The position numbers were made by a program, and so were the translations under genes. A stretch of 44,665 bases of DNA from Trichoplax sp. H2 (Eukaryota > Placozoa > Uniplacotomia > Trichoplacea): positions 1 through 44,665 of the forward strand of contig NOWV01000339.1 of NCBI GenBank assembly GCA_003344405.1, read 5' to 3'. Shown here piece by piece: positions 25,401-37,084 of this stretch. Numbering within the stretch: position 1 is the stretch's first letter; every line of letters begins with the position of its first letter. The notes under the pieces are model-generated. The model saw nothing but the letters and a program-made list of their open reading frames with translations. It did not search any database and was not told the origin of the DNA.

Positions 25401-27676
25401 ACAAGTCCACCAGTGGTATTCACGATTAGCAAATCCTTTAATAATCAAAGGCTATTTGATAGTTTACTTCATTGCAATACAATAAATGATTTACGACTTG
25501 AAAAATAAGATCTTATTCAAGCGTTGAAAGAATCATTTCCATCGTTATTATAGGCAGCAATAACGAATATAGTCAATAATGAAATGCTTGATCGAGTCAT
25601 CAAATAGTTAGTAGCTGATAGGTACGAACTATCATGGTAATAAAGGTAAAAACTGATAAATACGTTGGTGAGTTCTTAGCACACTATTAAGATGAAATTA
25701 AGAGAATAGAATAAAAATACGTCAGCTAAATGATACAGAATGTCAGCATAAGTAACTTGGCTATTAGAAACTGCCATAGTTATAGCATTGCACGCGATGG
25801 CGCGTTTAATTAAACCCATGACCATATAAAATTCTGGAAATACCGTTATACAAAACTTTTATTCTCTCTTCTGTCACTATTGGCATCTAAAGGGATAATC
25901 TCATCTCATATTATACGAGTTATATAGTATAACATCCATCTACCGAATTTAAAATACATTTATATTTAAATCTCTGAATGATATGTATTTAGTAATGTAT
26001 TCCACACATGAAACTATAACTATATGTATAACATTTTAGATTTTTTAATTATAAAATACCTTTTATCTACTAGTTTAAACCTATATTGAGCATATTACAA
26101 TCATAACAATCGGTACTTGTTACTCAAAAATTGTTTTATTGCTTGTAATCCATTCTAATTGTAGATCATTTTGCATTTAAACAGCTCACTTTAATCTTTG
26201 GGGACTCTAACATAATAGGCATATGTTTCAAATTACACCGTTGGAAATGTTGCTTTATTTATCGGAACTTCAAAATTCTACATAATAAATGTCTACAAAC
26301 TTTGACACATTAATAATAAAATAAAAACTATCTTTATAAGCAATCATTCCATTGATGTCATATTTATATTAGCAATTGGATAGACTGTCAGTGTTTGCGA
26401 TGATTTATTTTCCAAATCGAGATAATTTGATGAATTGATTTCAATTAAGCAGAAGGGATATGCAAGATTTAATAGCATGTCAGTTAAGATGAAGGTTGTT
26501 GTATTTTAGACAATTTATGCAATATAAATGATATTCTCAAAAATATGTCTTTGTTCTAACTGATTCTAACTCCATTGATTCTTGTTTTTCCTCCATATTT
26601 AAAAAAAAACAACGCAATCTTTGACTTTCTTTAAGAAATCCTTCTTGGAAATACTGATCGTATTTCAATTTGATCAGAGCTAGTTATAATAACTATCTGA
26701 GGAATATCATTTAATTTTGATATTGCAACTAGACTATAATATATTTTATAAGCCTTCAATAGCTATTACGATTAAGCTAATTTACAGTTCGCCAATATCT
26801 TTCCTCTAAAACCTACCTCCTATGGTGATTCATAACTCTACAATGGATAGAATTTAGTTCTAATAAAATGCATTTCTTAATTTTTTTGTTTCCATCATCA
26901 ATTCAACTCAATAACCTCAATACTTTTACTTTTTTCTCTAAGTTGTAATAGAATAGTGATAGATCATTTAATTCATGTTCTAAAATGGCAAATTTTTAAC
27001 TTTTCATAAGCAGTCAAGAACTATTGTTATTACTTCATGATCCATGGTAAGAAATTTAATTTACTATTACAGTAAATGTTACATGTGTTAAATGGAATTT
27101 TCTAGAACTTTAGAGGGCAGAATAATATCATAATCTTTCCAACAGTAGGCGGAACTACAATAAAAATGATGGCTGTCTTTATAGAATTTATTATAATCAT
27201 CATTGAACTTGGAAGCAAAAAATAAATTCAACGACTTCTATAAAGGCTATTCTACATGACAAATTTTTAACTACAAATTGTAAACAAGCTTATAATTAAA
27301 TTTTATCTTGTTATCATTTAATGCTGTTTATCTACCAATAGTTTTCTTACCGCTATCAACTTTTAAATCTACTTAATTATTATTAATACCAAGATTGGTT
27401 GTCAGTAATGTACGAAATAGAATCTGATTGCAAATAGTATCATAGAACTTTTCCTAGTATTACGATATTATCGCGCGGATGACACGACCTTGTAGGTTAT
27501 TTATTATATATCATAGAATTAATTATTATCCGTAGTGAAGCTATAGATGGAATATTTAATGAGTAATTGGCTAACAAGTAAAGGTGTTTTCATACGTTTG
27601 ACCGATATATCACTTTAATGATTATATCACGTAGATAAATGAGTCATTTTTAACTCAAATTCTTTTAAATTTTCAA

Positions 27677-27710
27677 GATATATATGCATATATACATATA
27701 TATATTATAT
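27677..27710. repeat. AT-rich microsatellite
   Basis: Alternating ta/at dinucleotides interrupted by single g or c bases. Simple-sequence DNA with no coding role. Confidence 0.8.
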
Positions 27711-29417
27711 CCATCTCCATGTCTATCAAGTAAAATTGCTAAGGTTAAATTAAGGGTTAAAACATAATACAACGATGTATTACTAATAAAGGATAAAGGT
27801 AAATACAGATCTATATTTCTTCCAAGCTGTATGTTAATATGGTATTTATAAATTTGGCAAGATAAATTCAAATTGAATATATAGGGAGTATACTAGCATT
27901 TGATGTTAACTTAAAATTTCAAAGGCCTCATCTTTTACAGTTTAATATCGTAAGCAGATGCACCGGTGCAGACTTAATTAATCACCATTGTCATAATGGC
28001 ACATATCATGAATAAAATTGAATCAATGCTTAGATTTGTTTTAACTTCAGCTGTAGACAGATCAGATAAATGTGTAAATAGTAAAATTTGAAGTTACATA
28101 CTATGTCACGTTTAAAATGATGCTATATATAATCTTCATTGTCATTTCTAGAATAAAAATTTATCATTACCCTTTCTTAAGAGGAGAAAAAATTTGTATT
28201 GTGCATTGAATTAGCTATAACTGATGTAGATTCAAAGTTCAGTATCGTCCAAGTTTTGTTCAATATTTGATTCTTTCATTAGTTTAAAATCTATTAAAGG
28301 AAACTGTAATATGTGATTAGTTAATTTGCTAATTAATTAATCAGACATTGAATTATAACATTTTTAAGTAATTTGAATGCTAATTTTTATTATCAAACTT
28401 GACAATTGCGTTATACTATTTGGATATCACTATAAATTGCTTTATTTAATTAAATTTAAAAATTAAATTTAAAATTTTGAAGTCTTATTCCAGTCTTATG
28501 ATTTACAAAATGGACACTAAATTATAATTTACTTATATTAAATAAAGAATATCTAAATCTTAGATATCTACTATATGAACGCGAAATATTTATAATTAGT
28601 AGAGTAGATTATCCTCTGCATACCGCATAGGTACAAATATCGAGTTAAATCGATACGATAACAAATAGAATTAGATATTAGATAATTAATTTAAAGGGCA
28701 TTACTGATTTAAAACTGCTAATCACAAACTACAGAAGTGTAGCATGTAATGATGTCGTATTTGTGAACAGATATGATACAACGATCATAAAAATTTAATT
28801 GTTTTATCAAGGGCAATATTTCAACTCATTTTTGTTTCTACTAGGATAAAAATAACATCACTAAACATTACTGCTATTTTAATCAAGGTATTCTCAAAAT
28901 AAAAAGAATAGACTTTATCATTTTACCGTCGATTAAATAAGATACTGTGAACAAAGAAATAAATAACTATATACAGTACGACTGATTAAGATAAGTTATC
29001 TAATCGAAAAGAAAGAGGAAGCATTACCTGCATTAATTATAGTCACTGATGTTAATCCAATTTAAAATCTACTTTTATTACTAAATTAACTCTCTCATTT
29101 TCTTGAGGGAACAAAGAGAACATATGATCAATGCTTTATAGTGCATACTTACTACTACAGGATGATTATCGTTATCTACCGTAATTAATCACGTTGAAGA
29201 TATTAATTCAACAATATCTACATGTATATTATCAGAGAGAAAAATTACTAAAATTAACTAGGCTAGGAGGATACTTAATTGATATTCTACTATTCTTGGC
29301 TATAAATACATCTATTATACACAATTGCTATAATGTAAGTTAAACTTTAATTAAGTTCTATAATGATAACAGTAATATTGCAATCAATTAAAAATCTATT
29401 TTTCTACAAGGCATTAT

Positions 29418-29442
29418 TTAACTTACAGTAATAGTAAGTTAA
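29418..29442. repeat. Perfect 9-bp inverted repeat
   Basis: TTAACTTAC at 29418-29426 and GTAAGTTAA at 29434-29442 are separated by agtaata. The word acttacagtaa recurs at about 29482. In A+T-rich DNA such a short dyad can arise by chance; no function is implied. Confidence 0.5.
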
Positions 29443-32400
29443 GTAGGAGTAATTTCCTATTCGCCTATTTGTCACTAAAACTTACAGTAAAGGTTTTATT
29501 TTAATTACTTCCAGACGTAATTCATAATTATCATGTATAATGTATAAAACAAGACAATATTTATAGTGTTATTAATTTATTTGCTCTCAATTTATTGATA
29601 AATTTCCGTCATCATAACCTTTACTGTTCATTTTCTGTATTTATTCTTTATATTCATTTTAATGTAGTTGATTATGGTTCATGTAGTAATTTCAACTTTT
29701 AGTATTGCAGACTTAGTGTATTCAAATATCGGCAATCCTTTAAACAAATTTTTTTTCTGCAATTTTATTCTTTTATTTGTTGTCGGTTGATTAAAGATAA
29801 AGCTAATTTTATTTTTGATTATGGCTTATCAATATCGTTGTTAGTCGCTTTGATTAATTCATTGAATTCTTTCTAAACTATCTTAATAGGAGAATAATAA
29901 ACTAAAGAAGGAATTTTCATTTGCTGAATTGATTACATATTGCAGCGACTGTTGGAACAATTGTTTTATTCGTACTCTTATTGGCGCCATCAGAATGATA
30001 TAATTAGAAACTTGTGATAATCGAGTTCATTGTTTTAGGCCACGAGCAATCGCCAGAGTATCTATTTCATAATCAAAATTGCCCTAAGAAGAGAGATAAA
30101 ATTTTCATTACTTGTATATGATAATAGTGATAAATATTATGTATATTCTGATTGATATTATTGTTGGCCTATCTTATATTACTATAATTTATTTTTACGA
30201 TTGATTGGAATAAAATTGACTCAAAATATGACAAAATATTAAAATATTCACTATAAAAGGTATTCTTGTAATCTTTGGTATAACTAGTATAGATTTATAT
30301 CTATAGATATCCATGTCAAGAGAAATGCCCACGTTTAACTTGTCTGATTAATATAAACATTAATTATTGCAATATCACTTTAACGCTTTTGAATAAAAAA
30401 TAGAGGCAAAATGAAGGAAATATTGTTAAGGTAGAAGGGGGAGGAAATTGGATCATAGAAGTCAGAGCTAAACGATCTATTTTATCTTGCAAATTGAATA
30501 GAACAATAAGGTGTTAATATAGACAATAGCAATGATACTATATGCAAGGTTAGAATCATTTTATTGATATCTTGGATAATGGAATCAGACAACTGATATT
30601 TCATTTAAATTAAAGGCAATTAACAGTTGCCATTTTAGTAACCATTATCCTCAATCATAGGCATTGATTCATTTGCCTATTGATTAAGAACAATTGTTCA
30701 ATGATATTAATTCTGTTGTTGTTTGTTATTTTTATTCCACGATAATATCGTGTGGCATCATGGAAATCAACAACCCCCTCTTCCTGGAAATTAATACTGA
30801 CAGAGTTATTAATAAGCCTTTTCCGTTCGTTAAGAATCTCCTATTGGATTTCCTTTCCTAATTTCTATTCTGTGCTTTTACAACTTTAAATGCTTGACCA
30901 CTTGACTAATATTGGTAAAATTTTGTTATTTTTAGTTTTTTGAATGGACTATCATGACCGATCAGAAACTATTGCGTAGCATAATAGATTTGATAATTTA
31001 TAAAAATAAGGTCAAATGAGTGTCAGTAAATGATGATGTAGACCATCTGCTTAGACAAAACCTATTGACACGTTAGGCATTAGAGTTCTATTAACTACTA
31101 GGAATAAAAAAAACTACCTAGTTAAATTTATCGCCATGATGATATGATAATGAATGTAAAATAAATTAATAACATTTACCATAATAGCTAGGAAGGAGTG
31201 GGCGGGCAGAATCATCAATTCTATCCTGTTCCATGTGTGAGTATGCCCATATTAGTGCGTAGGTCTTGATTGATTTATGTGAGTGTAAAACGATCAAATT
31301 ATATGGATATGGGCAGGAATGATGATGATAAAAATGAAATACAATCCGATTATTCAATAGTCAACGGCTTTAAAATTCTATGGACTTATTGTTTGTCTAT
31401 ATCCTACCCCTTTGTTGCTATCACTATTGATATGCACAGATAGTAGAAGTAATAGCGGCCAAAATGTTATAAATTACCCATCGTCTGCCTATTTCGCTCA
31501 TTAATATTTGCCGACTTGCAAATTAGCAGCAGCTACCCTTCAATTTTACCAGCTTATCTATCTTAAATAAGGTAAAAATTATCCATGTTAAATGATTTTC
31601 TTCTTAGCTATGTTAAAATTATTCTGATGATAGATTGAACTGATTACTTACATTATCAGGATACGAAATTCTTCTATATACCATGATAGATAAGTTATTT
31701 TAATATAGTAGTTAATCAAATTATTTTTAAAAATGATATCACAGAGGATCTTAAAAGTACATGTACTTAAGATGCGATAGATCACGTCAAATGGATAATT
31801 ATTGTGCATATAAAATGAAATTTTACGCTTTTATATAATAAGATTTGGATACTAGAAATAGTAAAAGACAACGTGGTAGCATTAAATAGAGTTTATCATT
31901 TCTACTATAAACTTGCCACTATTTTATAGGCCTATGATCTTAAAAGCTGCTATATTGTCTTATAATTCAGAAATATATGACTTAAATGATCTAAGATGAA
32001 ACTGAAGTCGAGATTGCATAGAGTTTGTAGAAAGCTTGATAGAAATTTTGCAATATTTATGAAGTCAAAGGAATCATTACTACAATCTTAAAGTCTTTTC
32101 TATTAAGGGTTATTGCCATTTTGATCTATGATATGTCAAGTTTAACCGTCACTATTACAGAAATGGTTTCAATATCGATTTTGTTATTCTTATTGCTACT
32201 AAAAAGAATTAGTTATAAAGAAAAACAACATTAGTTGATATTAATTATAATAATCCTAATAGCCTTTGATAATAATTTGATGATATCTTAGACGTATTCA
32301 AAATAATTCCTACTATATTTGTAATCATTGACTCAGAACATATCAGTAGATTGTATCCTCTGATCAATTAAATCAAATTTCTTACTTGTACCGTACTCTC

Positions 32401-33419
32401 TCAAGCCTTTCCGTAATTATACCTACATAGCTAAATCGAAAAGACAAAAGGACATTAAAGCCAGAAACAATATTATCCCATGTTAAAAGTTCAAAAGAAA
32501 AATAGATTGTCCATTATTCTGAGATTATTAAGTGCGTCATCTAAGAAAATAACTTGAGAACATATCCACATTTTTCTTATCTAGAATGTACTATTGATTT
32601 TTGTTCTTATTAATTTAAAATTGACTTTAAAAAAATCGGCGGCAGCATTTACCAACAGCTATGGAATATATGGTACATGCGAATTAAGATCTAGCAGGAC
32701 CGTTTGATCCAAAAATTTAAATATTAGCTATCAATTATTTATTTACTAATTCAAATTTTATGATCTTGTTGTACGACATTTAACTTAGTAATGTTATTCC
32801 AATGATTTAAAAACAGTACTACAACATCAGCCAAGTAATGTTACTAATGAACTAGACAAGCAGTTTTCTAATAAATCCAATTCCACGATGGTATCCTTGA
32901 TATAGTATTTACTTATATAAATATTTTTATTACTATAATCTTGTGAAGTATTTCAATTTCATCTCTCGCTAATAACCTTGTGCTCGTTGATACAGTTATT
33001 GACTCAAACCAATCTATAATATCGTTTCTATTTCTTTTCCCTATTTATCTAATCATTTATTGTTCAATTAAAAAATCTGGACATGAAAAGTAAATATTGT
33101 GCGATTACATTGCTAACTACACAATGTTCATTTTTTAATATATAGCGACAGTTCCAATAGAAAAATAGTCTTTATTCCTTTTTCTTTGTAAAAGAAGCTG
33201 ATATCTGATTCAAAGTCGTTGAATAGTCTAATTGGATCTCTTTTATTCTTTTTTCTCTTTTAATTAAGATCTAAATTAGCAGATACAACAGCCAAGTTAG
33301 CTTTAATTTACCATTAATGACTAGAATACAAATGTGATCCTGCTGTCTTTGCTACTTCTCTTTATGTCTGCATTTCATTATTAATATACCGTAGTTTCAA
33401 TAATGCAAGAAAGGCAACA

Positions 33420-33440
33420 AGAGAGAGAGCGGGAGAGAGG
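33420..33440. repeat. GA microsatellite
   Basis: A short run of ga dinucleotides, agagagagagcgggagagagg, about 500 bases upstream of peptide gene 3. It might influence its promoter, but this is not shown by the sequence. Confidence 0.7.
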
Positions 33441-33948
33441 TGTTTAATTTAGAGATTTCCCTTTCTGTTGCTGATAATTAAATGATATCTTAATGTTTAT
33501 GATAGCATTACGAACATACTCTACTTATAATACATCAGACAGTCGACAATTACATTGGGACCAAATTAATTTCCTTGGCAAAGTGCTGCTTATCTTTTTA
33601 TTTTCGCGTGAAAGAAAATAGTTTATGTCTATGTTCAATGTCATTAATTTTTTGTTTTCAAAATAATAAAAGAGGAGCATTAATATCTTGATCAATGATA
33701 TAGTTGAAGGTCGTGATGATTAAGATTGAAGGAAAATAAATTTTAATCATTGGACGTTGCAGTGATTGTCTAATAGATTGACTAATTATTCACATAGCTA
33801 TGGCTATTGAGTCCTTACCCTCATTTTTTTTTATTATGACTTATGTATATTTTGGCAATTATGCCTACTGCTGTCTTATTTTTAAACGAAAATTTTAATT
33901 AATAAAAGAAATAATGTTCATATAGACTTTACTACAAAAAAATTCAAC

Positions 33949-36900
33949 ATGAAAACTTCAACGGCTACATTGATCTTATTGGTTGCGGTATGCTTTGTCA
34001 TGATGGCCGATCAAGCCAACGGAGGTACCATGAAAGATTTAAGGAGATTTTACGTCAGAAGTTTAATCGAAGAAATTCTGGTATGTTAAACAGAAATAAC
34101 TTAAATTATGAACTGAGAATTATTAGACTACACCATATTCAAAATAAAACCTCAAACGATCACAGCTAAAAGCTATATAGATTAATATTATAAGATAGGG
34201 AAATTAATTCAGCGTTTAAAATGGTAGTCTATCATATTATAAATATGATCAACTTATTACTCGTTCAGTTGTCGCTCAAAATAAAAAAAGTTATTGATTT
34301 ACGGTTTATTTTCTATTGCCATTCAAAATTTAATGTTTTTGCATTATGTATCCGGTTATTTTAGTATGCCTATCTAATCACAGTGATGTATTACCAACTT
34401 GAGTAAATAGATATTTTATTATTTTATCCAAGCATGTCGAGATAATTCCTTCAATTTCAATCATTAGATATACCAGATTAGCTTGAGGACTTTCAGTGTA
34501 CTTTATTAACTTTGACCAGCTTTTCTCCCATTTTTTCAGAGCTATTATTTCAGTTGTATCGACTAGTTGATACTTATACTATTATTTATTAATTATTTTC
34601 TACGCCAATTCTCTTCAGCCGTGTTTATTGATTATTTGTTATAAAAGACTCTATATTCTTTGTAGAAGCCGAAGCCTACCTAATTAATATTGATGCAATG
34701 CGGTCTTCTAAGATTTTATAGCATAGCATAGCAGTATAAAGTTGATAACATGGCAATAACAGAATAATTTGATTCTGTATGCAATCTTCCGGAGTAAATA
34801 TCATTATTCTATTCTTACTAAATTTTGGTCAATATTTTACATTTAATAATATATTTGGTGGGGAAATACAAAGCCATCATAACCTCACAGCAGTCTATAA
34901 ATATCTTACGTGTTGTATTTTATTCAGAATAAGGATAAACATAGAGTACTAGTACTGTACAGTATTTTGATAGCAATGTTCTGAGCTCGTAGCATTGCTT
35001 TATTTTGCTCCAGTACTCTATTGAGCTTACTGAACTAGTAGATGCTAATCAAATGCCTAGTATGTCTGGTTTTGATTAAATATAAAATTTTGCTATACAT
35101 TGTAAATCATGATTTTAAGAAGTAGACTATCAGAGCATAGTAATATTCGTTATCGTAGGAATAACATTATCTTAAAAAAAGCTAGTAGCTTGTTATTATT
35201 AAAGTAATATCTTGCGTGATACCTGTACTTGCTCAATATTATACCTATCTTCTGTGATACTCGTATAGTTTATTTTAAGGCAGATATGATACATGTTATA
35301 GTTGAGATTTTAATTAGCTTTCATTAATGAGTTGATAAGCTACAGCCGACTTTTCAGTCAGATAGAATTATATATAGCTTAAGTGGGATACCAATTAGTA
35401 TTCCGAATAATTTAGCACTGATTAGGAGATGATCGAATTGGACTTATAAAAAAATAGCAGATGGAAAATCAATTAGCATTCTTCAATTGATAATTTAGTT
35501 GTAAGGGATCAAGTCCAACATGGTGTCTTATAATTACTCTTGATTTAAATTTGTTATTACAATACCACCCTTCGCTATGAATAGAAATAATTAATTGCCA
35601 ATCATAAAATGTGCACGTATGTTGATCCATTTGAAATTAAAAGCGCGTAAGATATAACATTTAAATAGTGACTAGCGTAAGATAACTCATTACGCGGTAC
35701 CATTATCTATCCTTTTTAATTATTGTAATAATAGACATTTCCTACAGTCTGGTGTACTGAACTAATCATTTTTCTAAAACTAGTCCTGAACTATAGTGAT
35801 AGCAACAACATACCATGCAGTATTAAGAAGTTTTATCATAAGTTGTCATTCCCTTGACAAGCGGAAATTATGTGTCTAAAATACTCACTAATGCATTATT
35901 TGCAAAAAAATTTCATTTCCTGGTATAAATGAATCTTATTATTAGTCACAATAAACGATTCAATCCTTAAAGCTATTAATTAAGGAATTTTTGGCGGAAA
36001 TAAGATCATATTACTGTATTTTGGCTATCAATTTATACTTAAATATAGTTACAGTATTTTCATTAAAGTCAATTTGATACTATTGCGGTATACAATTTAA
36101 ACATTAATATTTAATCAATAGTAAGGAGCGCTAATGAATTCGTATATTTAATGACATCGTGCATACGTAATCTAATTCTGATACTACTACGTACACTAAT
36201 GTAGAAATTAATTATCAGTGCCTACAAAAATCGACATGTAGCTATGATATAATTATTATTTCAAACTAGTACCATCGCTGTTATTATTACAGTATACTTT
36301 TCTATAAAGTATTTGTTACGCTAGGCTATTATCTATACTGGAAATAGCGTCTAACTTAGACTATTACTACAACCTCACAATTTCTAAATATATCCAAAGC
36401 CATTATTGCAAGCTACTGGGTATGACTAAAATTTTATATCATTACGGATACTGATCCAATATTACTTGGTCTATTTATGTAAACCGCTCATAGATGATTA
36501 ATGACTGTAAAATTTAATAACTAGTAGCTAATGAAATTCTATATCATACTCAATCGACGTTACTTTTTAATGGTTTTACTATTTTTGAACATACATTTGT
36601 CTCCACAACTAAAATCGCTGTTCTTACGGATAGTTTACTCTACTATAGGGTATTAGGATGATGCTATGGGTACAGTATAAAGGTCATTGATATGATCCAT
36701 GTTATATGATATAGGAAATTTACGTCATAACGAAAGTTTAGCTTAAATCAAATAAAGGAAGTTCCTATAATCAAATACAATAAATCTATTCAAATATAAC
36801 TATTTTTATCTATGACTTGTTAATAATGATGATAGGAGGTAAAATCGACTTGTACATGACATGTTTATTTTTAGATACAAGCATATTAATAATATATTTG

Positions 36901-37084
36901 TAATCTACGGCAAAATATTAATTTTTCTCTTTTCAATTTGTAATTTATTTACGAACAGAAAAGGGAATCCTGTGATGGTAACACACTCCTGAATACTCCC
37001 TGCAGTAGCCATGCAGCCTGTGTATCAATTTGTCCTTATTCCTTTTGTGCAGGTGCACACTATTGCGATCTACCTGATTTCTAA
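33949..37084 (+). CDS. Secreted six-cysteine peptide precursor, copy 3 (two exons)
   Basis: Exon 1 is 33949-34080 and exon 2 is 36959-37084, joined in phase 0 across a 2878-base intron (donor gtatgt at 34081, acceptor gaacag ending at 36958). The precursor is 85 residues. The signal peptide covers about residues 1-24 (core about 7-19, cleavage near ADQA/NG; the QANG motif is shared with copy 2). A propeptide rich in Arg and Leu follows. A Lys-Arg pair is encoded by the first two codons of exon 2 (45-46), two residues before the first cysteine. The cysteines are at 49, 59, 65, 69, 74 and 80, spaced X9, X5, X3, X4, X5: one residue shorter in the last loop than copies 1 and 2. The end is DLPDF then TAA, not ISW. 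This is the most diverged member and its mature part is acidic. The family is not recognised. Confidence 0.83.
34081..36958 (+). other. Intron of peptide gene 3
   Basis: The intron is 2878 bases of A+T-rich sequence. I see no nested gene, no conserved block shared with the other two introns, and no tandem array comparable to that in the intron of copy 2. A short duplicated word, atagcatagca, occurs at about 34720. Confidence 0.55.

Larger units (their letters stand above)
19416..33948. other. Long non-coding stretch between peptide genes 2 and 3
   Basis: About 14.5 kb without a supported gene. I scanned the plus strand for ATG-led signal-peptide exons and for the six-cysteine spacing and found neither, so there is no recognisable intermediate copy. 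Apart from the items listed separately (20.5-21.1, 21.3-21.7, 22.3, 27.7, 29.4 and 33.4 kb) it holds A+T-rich unique sequence. Open frames of 60-80 codons, for example 20223-20462 plus and 31166-31357 minus, are about as long and as frequent as chance predicts at this base composition. Confidence 0.5.

Noticed and set aside
25540-25650. Possible degenerate exon 2 (acceptor-like attatag, later atcatggtaata)
   Set aside because: No cysteine codons at conserved offsets and multiple stops in every frame.
31166-31357. Minus-strand 63-codon frame with a protein-like second half and a gtaaat donor
   Set aside because: No homology recognised, no convincing acceptor and no partner exon; kept only as a note.
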